Shown here: positions 1-7,697 of the stretch, piece after piece
How positions within the stretch are numbered: the first letter of the stretch is position 1
How the letters are laid out: each line of letters begins with the position of its first letter
DNA from: JAKACU01 sp021821185
GTDB taxonomy: Bacteria; Bacillota; Bacilli; Alicyclobacillales; SLC66
Reading direction: 5' to 3'
Assembly: GCA_027343965.1 (NCBI GenBank)
Contig: DAHWJX010000025.1
Location: 1 to 19,158 of the forward strand
DNA: 19,158 nucleotides
Made by a program: the position numbers and the translations under genes
The notes under the pieces: generated by a model
The model's database searches: none
The model's input: only the letters and a program-made list of their open reading frames with translations
What the model was told of the DNA's origin: nothing

Positions 1-73
1 ATTTTAAACGATATTATCCATGCATCCATGTCATAGGCAAATTGGAACCTAGTAGCGAACATGAGGTGAAAGA

Positions 74-943
74 GTGCTAAAAGATCTGTTTCCGAAAAAG
101 AAACGTTATGCGACGATCGCACCTCATCCGAGTGCGCGCGATAAGGTCCCGGAGGGACTCATGAATAAATGCAAGAACTGTGGTGAAATTCTTTTATCGA
201 AAGAGTTAGATAAGCATTTGAAGACATGCCCACATTGTGGATATCATTTTACGCTTAGTGCGCCTGAACGTATAGCTATGACGGTGGATGAGGACTCCTT
301 TGAGGAATTTGACACAGAACTTACAACGGCTGATCCACTTTTTTTTCCTGATTATCCCCAAAAGGTTGAAAAAGCAATCGAAGCAACAAGGCTGACAGAA
401 GCCGTGGTCACGGGTAAAGGGACAATTCATGGCATTCCCGTGGTGCTTGGTGTCATGGATGCTCGGTTTATTATGGGCAGCATGGGGTCTGTTGTTGGGG
501 AAAAATTGTCACGAGCTATCGAACGTGCTGTGACGGACAATCTTTCTATGCTGATTTTTTCCGTCTCAGGTGGGGCGAGAATGCAGGAAGGCATTTTATC
601 GCTCATGCAGATGGCGAAAGTGTCTGCTGCTTTATCACGCCTCCAATCTGCGGGGTTGCTCTATATCTCCATCATGACTAACCCCACGACAGGCGGTGTC
701 ACGGCTAGTTTTGCCATGCAAGGGGATATTCATTTGGCGGAACCAGGTGCGATCATTGGCTTTGCTGGGCGCCGTGTAATTGAACAAACTATTCGACAGA
801 AACTTCCGGATGAGTTTCAGACAGCGGAGTTTGTGCTGCAACACGGCATGATTGATCGAGTCGTCCATCGTAAAGATATGCGCACAACACTTTTTACCAT
901 TTTATCTTTACACACTGAAGGGGGCGAAGATTTTGGCAATTGA
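74..943 (+). CDS. accD: Acetyl-CoA carboxylase carboxyltransferase subunit beta
   Basis: This is the beta subunit of the carboxyltransferase half of acetyl-CoA carboxylase, which with AccA moves the carboxyl group from carboxybiotin-BCCP to acetyl-CoA to make malonyl-CoA for fatty acid synthesis. The protein is 289 aa, normal for the family. The N-terminal four-cysteine zinc ribbon is visible at C33, C36, C52 and C55 (CxxC-x15-CxxC), followed by the crotonase-like carboxyltransferase fold with the SGGARMQEG motif. The start is GTG, with GAGGTGA at 63-69 as ribosome site; this start gives the family-typical N-terminus MLKDLFPKKK. The last codons overlap the start of accA by 11 bases, so the two stoichiometric subunits are probably translationally coupled. 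Recognition is secure. Confidence 0.97.
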   Translation: MLKDLFPKKKRYATIAPHPSARDKVPEGLMNKCKNCGEILLSKELDKHLKTCPHCGYHFTLSAPERIAMTVDEDSFEEFDTELTTADPLFFPDYPQKVEKAIEATRLTEAVVTGKGTIHGIPVVLGVMDARFIMGSMGSVVGEKLSRAIERAVTDNLSMLIFSVSGGARMQEGILSLMQMAKVSAALSRLQSAGLLYISIMTNPTTGGVTASFAMQGDIHLAEPGAIIGFAGRRVIEQTIRQKLPDEFQTAEFVLQHGMIDRVVHRKDMRTTLFTILSLHTEGGEDFGN

Positions 944-1910
944 TTTGCCCTTCGAAAAACCATTAGTGGAATTACGTGTGAAAATTAATGAGTTAAAGCG
1001 TTTTACGGAAGAAAAGGGTATCGATATGAGCGAAGAAGTGGCCACGCTTGAGGCTAAGGCGACAGCGCTTGCGCAAGCTATTTATCGTGATTTGACACCT
1101 TGGCAAAAAGTACAGATTGCTCGCCATCCGGAACGGCCCACTACACTTGATTATGTTCGTGGACTTTGCGATGACTTTGTCGAGATGCATGGTGATCGTC
1201 AATTTCGTGACGATCCAGCTGTCGTGGGTGGCATTGCTCGCTTTGAAGGTGTGGCGATCACGGTTGTTGGAACGCAAAAGGGAAAAGATACGAAAGAAAA
1301 CATTTATCGCAACTTTGGTATGGCTCACCCCGAAGGGTATCGCAAGGCTTGGAGACTGATGAAACAAGCTGAGAAATTTGGCCGACCTGTACTTACTTTT
1401 ATTGATACGGCAGGAGCTTATCCAGGAATAGGCGCTGAAGAACGCGGTCAAGGCGAGGCGATTGCCCGCAACCTGATCGATATGGCAGGGCTGCGCGTAC
1501 CGATCGTGTGCATTGTGACAGGTGAAGGTGGAAGCGGCGGCGCATTAGGGCTTGGTATCGGTGATCGTATACTCATGCTTGAACATGCTTGGTATTCGGT
1601 CATTGCCCCCGAGTCAGCTGCGGCCATCTTATGGAAAGACTCGACGCAAGGACAACGGGCCGCCGATTCGATGTGCATAACGGCACAAGATCTACAGCGA
1701 TTCGGCGTGGTGGATGAAGTGCTTCCAGAACCGTTTGGTGGTGCGCAACGAGCACCACAGGACATGATTCGCACTGTCAAATCGGCTGTGGCCGACGCGT
1801 TTGAGCAATTGCGGGCGATGCCAGTGGCTGAGTTGCTACAAAAACGATATGACAAGTTTCGCAATATGGGCGTATTTTATGAAGATAATGACAGTTCCTT
1901 GCAGGATTAA
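933..1910 (+). CDS. accA: Acetyl-CoA carboxylase carboxyltransferase subunit alpha
   Basis: This is the alpha subunit partner of AccD in the cytosolic acetyl-CoA carboxylase carboxyltransferase heterotetramer. I choose the TTG at 933 because it gives the conserved N-terminus MAIDLPFEKPLVELR, lies behind the purine-rich AAGGGGGCGAAG (918-929) and yields 325 aa, the usual family length; the frame stays open further upstream, but only inside accD. Visible hallmarks are TAGAYPGIGAEERGQ at about residues 159-173 and the glycine-rich GEGGSGGALG at 197-206 that forms the oxyanion hole for the acyl-CoA carbonyl. It overlaps accD by 11 bases and is followed by 145 bases before pfkA. No clear terminator is seen between accA and pfkA, so some readthrough into the glycolytic pair is possible. 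Confidence 0.96.
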   Translation: MAIDLPFEKPLVELRVKINELKRFTEEKGIDMSEEVATLEAKATALAQAIYRDLTPWQKVQIARHPERPTTLDYVRGLCDDFVEMHGDRQFRDDPAVVGGIARFEGVAITVVGTQKGKDTKENIYRNFGMAHPEGYRKAWRLMKQAEKFGRPVLTFIDTAGAYPGIGAEERGQGEAIARNLIDMAGLRVPIVCIVTGEGGSGGALGLGIGDRILMLEHAWYSVIAPESAAAILWKDSTQGQRAADSMCITAQDLQRFGVVDEVLPEPFGGAQRAPQDMIRTVKSAVADAFEQLRAMPVAELLQKRYDKFRNMGVFYEDNDSSLQD

Positions 1911-1938
1911 GAAATTTACTGTCGTATTGTAGTACTTA

Positions 1939-1968
1939 TTGAATTCTTGGCTTTAGTGGATGTACAGT
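1939..1968 (+). promoter_or_regulatory. Possible sigma-A promoter for pfkA-pyk
   Basis: In the gap between accA and pfkA there is TTGAAT (1939-1944), an 18-base spacer and TACAGT (1963-1968). The match to TTGACA/TATAAT is moderate and the spacer is one base long. It would give a leader of about 80 bases before pfkA. The pair could also be read through from accDA, so this is a weak call. Confidence 0.3.
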
Positions 1969-2055
1969 TGGGGCGGGACGGAAAATGTCCTACTGGGGCA
2001 AATTATGTCTACACTCACCACGTCCAGGTGACGGAAGAAACGGAGCGTGCATCGA

Positions 2056-3054
2056 ATGGCTGAACAAGAACATGGTGTAGTCACCAAGCCGAGCTTAAAA
2101 AGAATAGGTGTTTTGACGAGTGGTGGCGATGCACCCGGAATGAATGCTGCCATTCGTGCTGTGGTGCGAAAAGGGGTCTATCATGGGCTCGAAGTAGTCG
2201 GGATCAAGCACGGTTATGCCGGTCTTATTCGCGGTGAAATGGATCTGCTCGATCTTGGTTCAGTAGCTGACATTATTCAACGCGGTGGCACCAAGCTCTT
2301 TACCGCACGTTGCGAGGAATTTAAGACGACTGAAGGCCAGCAAAAGGGCGCAGAGATTCTTCGGGAACACGGTATTGACGGGCTTGTCATTATAGGCGGT
2401 GACGGTTCTTATCGTGGTGCAAGAGCGTTGTCTCATTTGGGCGTCAAGACGATTGGGCTACCTGGAACGATCGACAACGACATTCCTGGCACAGATTATA
2501 CGATCGGTTTTGATACAGCCGTGAACACCGTCATTGAAGCTATTGATAAGATTCGCGATACGGCAACATCTCATGAACGCACCTATGTCGTCGAGGTTAT
2601 GGGTAGAAACGCCGGGGATATTGCGATGATAGCTGGTCTTGCTGGTGGAGCCGAGTCCATTCTCATTCCTGAGTATCCGTTTGATATCGATCAAGTATTG
2701 ATCAAGCTTCGCCATGGTGTGGATCGTGGCAAACGACATAGCATCATTCTTGTCGCTGAAGGTGTTGGCCACGGCATGAAGATCGGTGAAAAAATCGCTG
2801 AAGAGACGGGCTGGGAAGTGCGCGTCACGGTGCTTGGGCATCTGCAACGAGGCGGTTCACCTACGGTGTTTGACCGGATGCTCGCTTCACGCATGGGTGC
2901 TATGGCTGTCGATCTCCTGCTTGAGGGACACACAAGCAAGGTGGTTGGTATTCGTGGAACGAAACTAATCGCAACCGATATCGACGAGGTGCTCGAAATG
3001 AAACATGAGATCGATCTGTCCATTTACGAACTCGCAGGCATTTTATCTATTTGA
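2056..3054 (+). CDS. pfkA: ATP-dependent 6-phosphofructokinase
   Basis: This enzyme phosphorylates fructose 6-phosphate to fructose 1,6-bisphosphate, the committed step of glycolysis. Family motifs are all present: TSGGDAPGMNAAIR near residues 21-34, GGDGS at 114-118 (the glycine after GGD marks ATP rather than pyrophosphate use), PGTIDNDIPGTDYTIGFDTA at 136-155 with catalytic Asp140, MGRNAGDIA at 182-190 and GHLQRGGSP at 261-269. I prefer ATG 2056 (332 aa), which sits 10 bases after GGAG (2042-2045). A GTG at 2047 would add three residues and use GGAAGAA (2033-2039). Either way the N-terminus is about a dozen residues longer than the usual 319-aa enzyme. The stop is followed at once by the pyk ribosome site, so the two form a glycolytic operon. 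Confidence 0.95.
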   Translation: MAEQEHGVVTKPSLKRIGVLTSGGDAPGMNAAIRAVVRKGVYHGLEVVGIKHGYAGLIRGEMDLLDLGSVADIIQRGGTKLFTARCEEFKTTEGQQKGAEILREHGIDGLVIIGGDGSYRGARALSHLGVKTIGLPGTIDNDIPGTDYTIGFDTAVNTVIEAIDKIRDTATSHERTYVVEVMGRNAGDIAMIAGLAGGAESILIPEYPFDIDQVLIKLRHGVDRGKRHSIILVAEGVGHGMKIGEKIAEETGWEVRVTVLGHLQRGGSPTVFDRMLASRMGAMAVDLLLEGHTSKVVGIRGTKLIATDIDEVLEMKHEIDLSIYELAGILSI

Positions 3055-3067
3055 AGGAGAGAAATTC

Positions 3068-4819
3068 ATGCGCAAGACAAAGATTGTCTGTACAATGGGT
3101 CCCGCAATAAGTGATTTGTCGGTGATGCGCGCAGTAATTCGCGCTGGCATGGATGTAGCACGTCTGAATTTTTCACATGGGACGCATGAGGACCACAAAA
3201 AAGTCATCGAGAGAATCCGCGAAGCGTCAAGGCTCGAAGGTAAAATCGTCGGGATTATGCTCGACATCAAAGGTCCCAAGATTCGTACAGGGCTCATTGA
3301 AAATGATGAAGTGGAACTTGTCGATGGTGAACATATCGTGCTTACCACCGAGCAGGTGCTTGGGACGAAAGATCGCATTTCGATTAGTTATGACGGACTT
3401 CCGGAAGACGTCTCAGTAGGATCCACGATTCGTATCGACGATGGGCTTATCGGACTTCAAGTGGTTGATATTGTCGCAAACGATATACATTGCGTGATTA
3501 CCAATGGCGGAACCCTTAAAAATCGCAAAGGGATCAACGCACCGGGTGTGCGTTTGCGTTTGCCAGGCGTTACGGATAAAGATATTGAAGATATATTGTT
3601 TGGTATTGAACAAGGTGTTGATATTATCGCTGCATCCTTTGTGCGAAAAGCGGCGGATGTATTAGAGATTCGCAAACTTCTTGAAGATCATAACCATCAC
3701 TGTGAAATTATCGCGAAGATCGAAGCCCAAGAGGGCCTTGATATGATCGATGAGATTCTCACGGTGACGGATGGCTTGATGGTAGCACGCGGTGATCTCG
3801 GTGTGGAGATTCCCACCGAAGAAGTGCCTATAGCGCAAAAAATGTTGATTCAAAGAGCGAATCAGGCGGGTAAAGTGGTTATTACAGCGACGCAGATGCT
3901 CGATTCGATGCAACGCAATCCGCGACCGACGCGTGCTGAGGCGACCGACGTCGCTAACGCTATCTTTGACGGTACGGATGCGATCATGTTAAGTGGCGAA
4001 ACGGCGGCGGGACGTTATCCTGTGGAAGCTGTGGAAACCATGGCAACCATTGCGTTACGTGCCGAGCGTGCTTTGTTATCGCAAGAAGTGCAAAGCAGAC
4101 ATCGTGATATTGTGGAGCGGACGCAGACCGATGCGATCAGCCATGCGGTTACATCTATCGCACAAGAATTGGATGCCACGGCGATCATTACATCGACGGA
4201 AAGCGGATTTACAGCACGTACGGTGTCCAAGCATCGTCCGCACTGTACGATTGTGGCCGTAACACCTTCTCAAGAGGTTGCACGTCGCATCACGCTTTGC
4301 TGGGGTGTTTATCCTGTGCTTGCTCGTGAGTCAAAAAACATCGATGACATGCTCACGATTGCTGTCGATGGCGCACTCGCGGCAGGTTATGTACAAAGTG
4401 GAGACATCGTTGTGATCACAGCTGGTGTTCCCGTTGGCGAAGCTGGTACGACCAATATGCTCAAGGTGCATACTATTGGCGATGTGATTGTACGAGGCGT
4501 TGGTGTTGGCATGAACAGCATTGCAGGTCGCGCGGTTGTAGCAACGAAAGTTGCCGATATTTTAGCGCGTGTAGAAAAAGGTGATGTTCTTGTCACTTCC
4601 TTTACCGACAAAGACATTATGCCCGCCTTTGAAAAGGCTGCGGCTGTGATTACGGAAGAAGGCGGCATTACATCACATGCGGCAGTTGTAGGCTTGTCGC
4701 TGGGTATTCCCGTAATCGTTAGCGCTGTAGGTGCAACAAGGCTTGTTCAAGATGGGGAAATGGTGACGGTAGATGCGGAGCGCGGCTTATTGTATCGCGG
4801 GAAGACGCAAGTACTCTAA
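3068..4819 (+). CDS. pyk: Pyruvate kinase with C-terminal PEP-utiliser domain
   Basis: Pyruvate kinase converts phosphoenolpyruvate and ADP to pyruvate and ATP. The start ATG 3068 lies 13 bases after the pfkA stop, behind AAGGAGAG; it gives 583 aa and the standard N-terminus MRKTKIVCTMGPA. Visible features are MLDIKGPKIRTG (64-75), the catalytic lysine K217 in IAKIEAQEG, the metal and substrate loop MVARGDLGVEI (238-248) and ITATQMLDSM (272-281). Residues from about 475 form an extra domain with EGGITSHAAVVGLSLGIPV (531-549), whose TSH motif resembles the swivelling histidine domain of PEP-utilising enzymes. That extension is typical of Bacillus and Geobacillus pyruvate kinases (about 585 aa) and absent from the short enterobacterial form. 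Co-transcribed with pfkA. Confidence 0.96.
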   Translation: MRKTKIVCTMGPAISDLSVMRAVIRAGMDVARLNFSHGTHEDHKKVIERIREASRLEGKIVGIMLDIKGPKIRTGLIENDEVELVDGEHIVLTTEQVLGTKDRISISYDGLPEDVSVGSTIRIDDGLIGLQVVDIVANDIHCVITNGGTLKNRKGINAPGVRLRLPGVTDKDIEDILFGIEQGVDIIAASFVRKAADVLEIRKLLEDHNHHCEIIAKIEAQEGLDMIDEILTVTDGLMVARGDLGVEIPTEEVPIAQKMLIQRANQAGKVVITATQMLDSMQRNPRPTRAEATDVANAIFDGTDAIMLSGETAAGRYPVEAVETMATIALRAERALLSQEVQSRHRDIVERTQTDAISHAVTSIAQELDATAIITSTESGFTARTVSKHRPHCTIVAVTPSQEVARRITLCWGVYPVLARESKNIDDMLTIAVDGALAAGYVQSGDIVVITAGVPVGEAGTTNMLKVHTIGDVIVRGVGVGMNSIAGRAVVATKVADILARVEKGDVLVTSFTDKDIMPAFEKAAAVITEEGGITSHAAVVGLSLGIPVIVSAVGATRLVQDGEMVTVDAERGLLYRGKTQVL

Positions 4820-4849
4820 GCGCGCGAATGATTTTTTGCTGGGTGGATC

Positions 4850-4885
4850 CTGCCGATACGTATCTCGGTAGGGTCTGTTTTTGTT
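4850..4885 (+). terminator. Possible terminator after pyk
   Basis: CTGCCGA (4850-4856) pairs with TCGGTAG (4865-4871), seven pairs including one G-T, around an 8-base loop. GGTCTGTTTTTGTT follows. The short stem and imperfect T run make this a modest candidate; it sits immediately before the thioesterase ribosome site, so it could instead act as an attenuating leader hairpin. Confidence 0.4.
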
Positions 4886-4899
4886 ACGGGGGGAGAAAA

Positions 4900-5319
4900 A
4901 TGGGCATCGTGTCAACAACGCGCATTCAAGTGCGTTATCGGGAAACCGATCAAATGGCAGTAGCATGGCATGGTAATTATATCGAATGGTTCGAGATTGG
5001 CCGATTGGATTGGTGGCGTGAGCAAGGACTTTCCTATAAGGACGTTGAAAATCGGGGTATCTTATTGCCTGTTCTTAAAGTGACTTGCGATTATCATCTT
5101 GCGTCGCACTTTGATGAAATTCTTTTTGTACAAGTGAGGTTGACTGAGTACAATGGGTTTCGGATGGTCTTCTCGTACACCATCACACGTGCTGACGATG
5201 GTGCCTTGATCGCAAGTGGACAAACAGAGCACGTAACGACGGATCGCGACATGCACCCCGTTCGATTGCATCGAAAATTACCTGATGTGCATGCGGTGTT
5301 GCAACTTGCAAAAGACTGA
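4900..5319 (+). CDS. YbgC/FadM-like acyl-CoA thioesterase (4HBT hotdog fold)
   Basis: A 139-aa single hotdog-domain thioesterase predicted to hydrolyse acyl-CoA thioesters in the cytosol. The N-terminal signature VRYRETDQMAVAWHGNYIEW (11-30) is the 4HBT motif YxETDxMxxxxHxxYxxW, with Asp17 the likely catalytic residue and His24/Asn26/Tyr27 in the pocket. The GLSYKDVENRG stretch that follows is typical of the YbgC group. ATG 4900 is chosen because GGGGGGAG (4888-4895) lies just before it and the motif begins at the expected distance; the frame is open upstream but without a good start. The exact substrate is not readable from sequence. The B. subtilis YneP-like family is the nearest comparison I can name. 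It overlaps or abuts the following transporter gene. Confidence 0.88.
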   Translation: MGIVSTTRIQVRYRETDQMAVAWHGNYIEWFEIGRLDWWREQGLSYKDVENRGILLPVLKVTCDYHLASHFDEILFVQVRLTEYNGFRMVFSYTITRADDGALIASGQTEHVTTDRDMHPVRLHRKLPDVHAVLQLAKD

Positions 5320-6190
5320 ATCGCGGCAGTATGGTCCCTATGTGTATTTGGGGTTGTCGGTTATCGCAGTTTCTTTTGCCTCTCTTTTTGTGCGTCTTAC
5401 GACGGCGCCGCCTGCTATCACAGCCATGTACCGTATGGTGGTTACTGCTGTCTTGCTGGCGCCATTGGTGCGAAAAACCTTGTGGTCGTCACTTCGATCA
5501 CTTTCGTTTAGGCAAAAGTTTGGGTTGCTCTTAAGTGGGTTCTTTCTTGCTTTGCATTTTCTTTTTTGGATGACATCCGTCTTTTATACCTCAATCGCCA
5601 GCGCAACGTTGCTGTTGGCGTTTCAACCGATATTTGCGTTGATTTTTGAGCGCATCCTCTTTCGCTATCGTATCAGACCATCCCTTTGGGCTTACGTCGC
5701 GATGGCAATTTTCGGTACAGCCATTATCGGCTGGCATGACTTGCGCGTAGGCCATATGGTTTTACTAGGTGATCTTTTATCCTTAGTCAGCGCTAGCGCG
5801 AGTGCATTGTATATGGTGGCGGGGTCTGGTTTGCGCAAACACTTGTCAGCTAACGAGTACAACGTCAGCGTTTTTTTCCTAGCCGCTGTGGCCCTTTTTG
5901 TCTATAGTCTATGCCGCGGGTATTCGTTCATTGGCCTGTCTATGAAAGACGTCTCCATGACGCTGTTACTTGTGCTTGTGCCGACAGTGTTTGGGCATGC
6001 TGTGTTTAATGCGTTACTTAAACATCTAAAAGCATCCACGATATCGATGTCGATTATTGGGGAACCGATCGTTGCCACGTTACTCGCTTATGTCTTTTTG
6101 CACCAGGCTCTGTCGTTATGGTGGTTTGTGGGCGCCACAGTTTTGTTATTGTCCATCATTCTATTTTTGCGTGATCGTACCACACAGTGA
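5285..6190 (+). CDS. EamA/DMT-family transporter
   Basis: An integral membrane protein of up to 301 aa with about ten hydrophobic segments arranged as two EamA repeats, the layout of the drug/metabolite transporter superfamily (exporters of amino acids, metabolites or drugs). The first half begins near GPYVYLGLSVIAVSF and contains PPAITAMYRM, typical of the family. The second half contains EYNVSVFFLAAVALFVYSL and the late GEPIVATLLAYVFLHQ motif, the most diagnostic piece. The substrate cannot be inferred. The start is uncertain: ATG 5285 overlaps the thioesterase by 35 bases, while TTG 5306 or GTG 5342 would give shorter N-termini; none has a strong ribosome site, which suggests coupling to the upstream gene. 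The stop codon lies inside a strong hairpin. Confidence 0.87.
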   Translation: MCMRCCNLQKTESRQYGPYVYLGLSVIAVSFASLFVRLTTAPPAITAMYRMVVTAVLLAPLVRKTLWSSLRSLSFRQKFGLLLSGFFLALHFLFWMTSVFYTSIASATLLLAFQPIFALIFERILFRYRIRPSLWAYVAMAIFGTAIIGWHDLRVGHMVLLGDLLSLVSASASALYMVAGSGLRKHLSANEYNVSVFFLAAVALFVYSLCRGYSFIGLSMKDVSMTLLLVLVPTVFGHAVFNALLKHLKASTISMSIIGEPIVATLLAYVFLHQALSLWWFVGATVLLLSIILFLRDRTTQ

Positions 6191-6210
6191 AACGACGGTT
6201 CACTGTGTGG
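6180..6210 (+). terminator. Strong hairpin overlapping the eamA stop
   Basis: CCACACAGTGAA (6180-6191) and TTCACTGTGTGG (6199-6210) form a perfect 12-bp stem with a 7-base loop. AAAATTTGATT follows, so the T run is poor on both strands. The TGA stop of the transporter is inside the left arm. It probably ends the pfkA-pyk-thioesterase-eamA transcript or protects its 3' end. Confidence 0.65.
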
Positions 6211-6219
6211 AAAATTTGA

Positions 6220-6248
6220 TTGCCCAAGCTGTTGGCCTATGGTATCAT
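6220..6248 (+). promoter_or_regulatory. Predicted sigma-A promoter of icd (extended -10)
   Basis: TTGCCC (6220-6225), a 17-base spacer and TATCAT (6243-6248), preceded by TG at 6240-6241 to make an extended -10. Transcription would begin near 6255, giving a short leader of about 30 bases before icd. The local string TATGGTAtcAT closely matches the one upstream of polA. Confidence 0.55.
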
Positions 6249-6285
6249 GAACGCAGGATTTTGTCGTTAACATGGAGGGGAACCT

Positions 6286-7581
6286 ATGAGTTTGTTTGAG
6301 AAATTAGACATGCCTGTAACAGGTGAGAAGATCGATATGGGAAGTGACGGTCTCAACGTTCCGGATCATCCTATTGTGCCGTTTATTGAAGGAGACGGAA
6401 TTGGCCGTGACATCTGGCGTGCTTCACAGCGGGTGCTTGATGCCGCAGTGGAAAAAAGTTACGGTGGTAAGCGTAAGATCGCTTGGTTTGAAGTATTTGC
6501 CGGCGAGAAAGCGTATAACAAGTTTGGTGAATGGTTACCTAACGATACATTGGTTGCCTTGCGCGAGTACTTGGTAAGCATTAAAGGCCCACTTACCACG
6601 CCGATTGGTGGCGGTATTCGCAGTTTGAATGTGGCCCTTCGTCAGGAACTGGACCTTTATGTGTGCTTACGTCCTGTGCGGTATTTTGAAGGTGTTCCTT
6701 CCCCTGTAAAGCATCCTGAACTTGTTGATATGGTGATATTTCGCGAGAATGCAGAAGATATCTATGCTGGCATTGAGTGGTCAGCAGGCACAGCCGAAGT
6801 GCAAAAAGTCATTCAATTTTTGCAGCAAGAAATGGGCGTCAAAAAAATCCGCTTCCCGGAAACGTCAGGGATTGGCATCAAACCTGTCTCGCAAGAAGGA
6901 ACGGAGAGATTGGTTCGCGCTGCCATCGAGTATGCGATCGCGCATCAACGCAAAAGCGTCACGCTTGTACACAAAGGCAATATCATGAAGTTTACCGAAG
7001 GTGCTTTCAAAAACTGGGGTTATGCCCTTGCCGAACGTGAGTTCGGGGATCGCGTCTTTACTTGGAATGAATACGATCGTATCAAAGATGAGTCGGGTTC
7101 TGATGCGGCCGATAAAGCGCAAAAAGATGCTGTAGCACAAGGTAAGATTGTCGTAAAAGATACCATCGCTGATATCTTCTTGCAACAAATTTTGACACGT
7201 CCTGCGGAATTTGATGTCGTAGCGACGATGAACCTCAACGGCGACTTCATGTCAGACGCTTTGGCTGCACAAGTAGGTGGAATTGGTATTGCACCTGGTG
7301 CCAATATCAATTACGTGACAGGTCATGCTGTATTTGAAGCGACGCATGGCACTGCGCCAAAGTATGCTGATCTTGATAAAGTCAATCCTGGTTCTGTAAT
7401 TTTGTCAGGTGTCATGATGCTCGAACACATGGGCTGGCAAGAAGCGGCAGATAGCATCGTTAAAGCACTTGAAACGACGATCAATCAAAAAGTAGTCACG
7501 TATGATTTTGCGCGTTTAATGGAAGGTGCAAAAGAGGTTAAGACTTCGGAATTTGCGGACGCCTTAATTTCTAATCTGTAA
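6286..7581 (+). CDS. icd: NADP-dependent isocitrate dehydrogenase
   Basis: This TCA-cycle enzyme oxidatively decarboxylates isocitrate to 2-oxoglutarate with NADP+. The 431-aa protein aligns by eye with the E. coli/B. subtilis type. The isocitrate site residues S113, N115 and R119 occur in GGGIRSLNVALRQ, with R129, R153 in VIFRENAEDIYAG, Y160 and K230 in VHKGNIMKF at the classical spacing. K359 and Y360 in HGTAPKY mark NADP rather than NAD preference. S113 is the residue phosphorylated by AceK in E. coli, but no kinase gene is in view. ATG 6286 follows GGAGGGG (6272-6278). In B. subtilis this gene lies between citZ and mdh; here neither is next to it. It has its own promoter and terminator, so it is probably monocistronic. 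Confidence 0.97.
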   Translation: MSLFEKLDMPVTGEKIDMGSDGLNVPDHPIVPFIEGDGIGRDIWRASQRVLDAAVEKSYGGKRKIAWFEVFAGEKAYNKFGEWLPNDTLVALREYLVSIKGPLTTPIGGGIRSLNVALRQELDLYVCLRPVRYFEGVPSPVKHPELVDMVIFRENAEDIYAGIEWSAGTAEVQKVIQFLQQEMGVKKIRFPETSGIGIKPVSQEGTERLVRAAIEYAIAHQRKSVTLVHKGNIMKFTEGAFKNWGYALAEREFGDRVFTWNEYDRIKDESGSDAADKAQKDAVAQGKIVVKDTIADIFLQQILTRPAEFDVVATMNLNGDFMSDALAAQVGGIGIAPGANINYVTGHAVFEATHGTAPKYADLDKVNPGSVILSGVMMLEHMGWQEAADSIVKALETTINQKVVTYDFARLMEGAKEVKTSEFADALISNL

Positions 7582-7600
7582 AATTCTCCTTATCACCCAC

Positions 7601-7647
7601 AAAGCAGACGAGATGCCCTGTGCATTTCGTCTGCTTTTGCCGTTTTT
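7601..7647 (+). terminator. Rho-independent terminator of icd
   Basis: AAAGCAGACGAGATGC (7601-7616) pairs with GCATTTCGTCTGCTTT (7622-7637), a 16-bp stem with one G-T pair and a 5-base loop. TGCCGTTTTT follows. This is a convincing intrinsic terminator 20 bases after the icd stop. Confidence 0.88.
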
Positions 7648-7652
7648 AGATA

Positions 7653-7661
7653 TGGTACAAT
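7653..7661 (+). promoter_or_regulatory. Predicted extended -10 promoter of polA
   Basis: TGG followed by TACAAT (7656-7661) forms an extended -10 element directly after the icd terminator. No good -35 box is at 16-18 bases, as that space is occupied by the terminator stem and T run. The predicted leader is about 30 bases, ending in GGAAGGG before polA. Confidence 0.5.
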
Positions 7662-7697
7662 ACAGCAGAAGAATGATCCAGGAAGGGACAGGCAGGC

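Noticed and set aside
3..80. Open frame without a start at the left edge, ending inside the accD start
   Set aside because: It could be the tail of an upstream gene, but the 25 residues show no recognisable family and a second frame also stays open to 36.
1448..1864. Minus-strand open frame of 138 aa opposite accA
   Set aside because: It is a shadow of the accA coding strand, with no ribosome site and no familiar protein.
2458..3023. Minus-strand open frames of 129 and 110 aa opposite pfkA
   Set aside because: They lie entirely inside pfkA, whose motifs are unambiguous.
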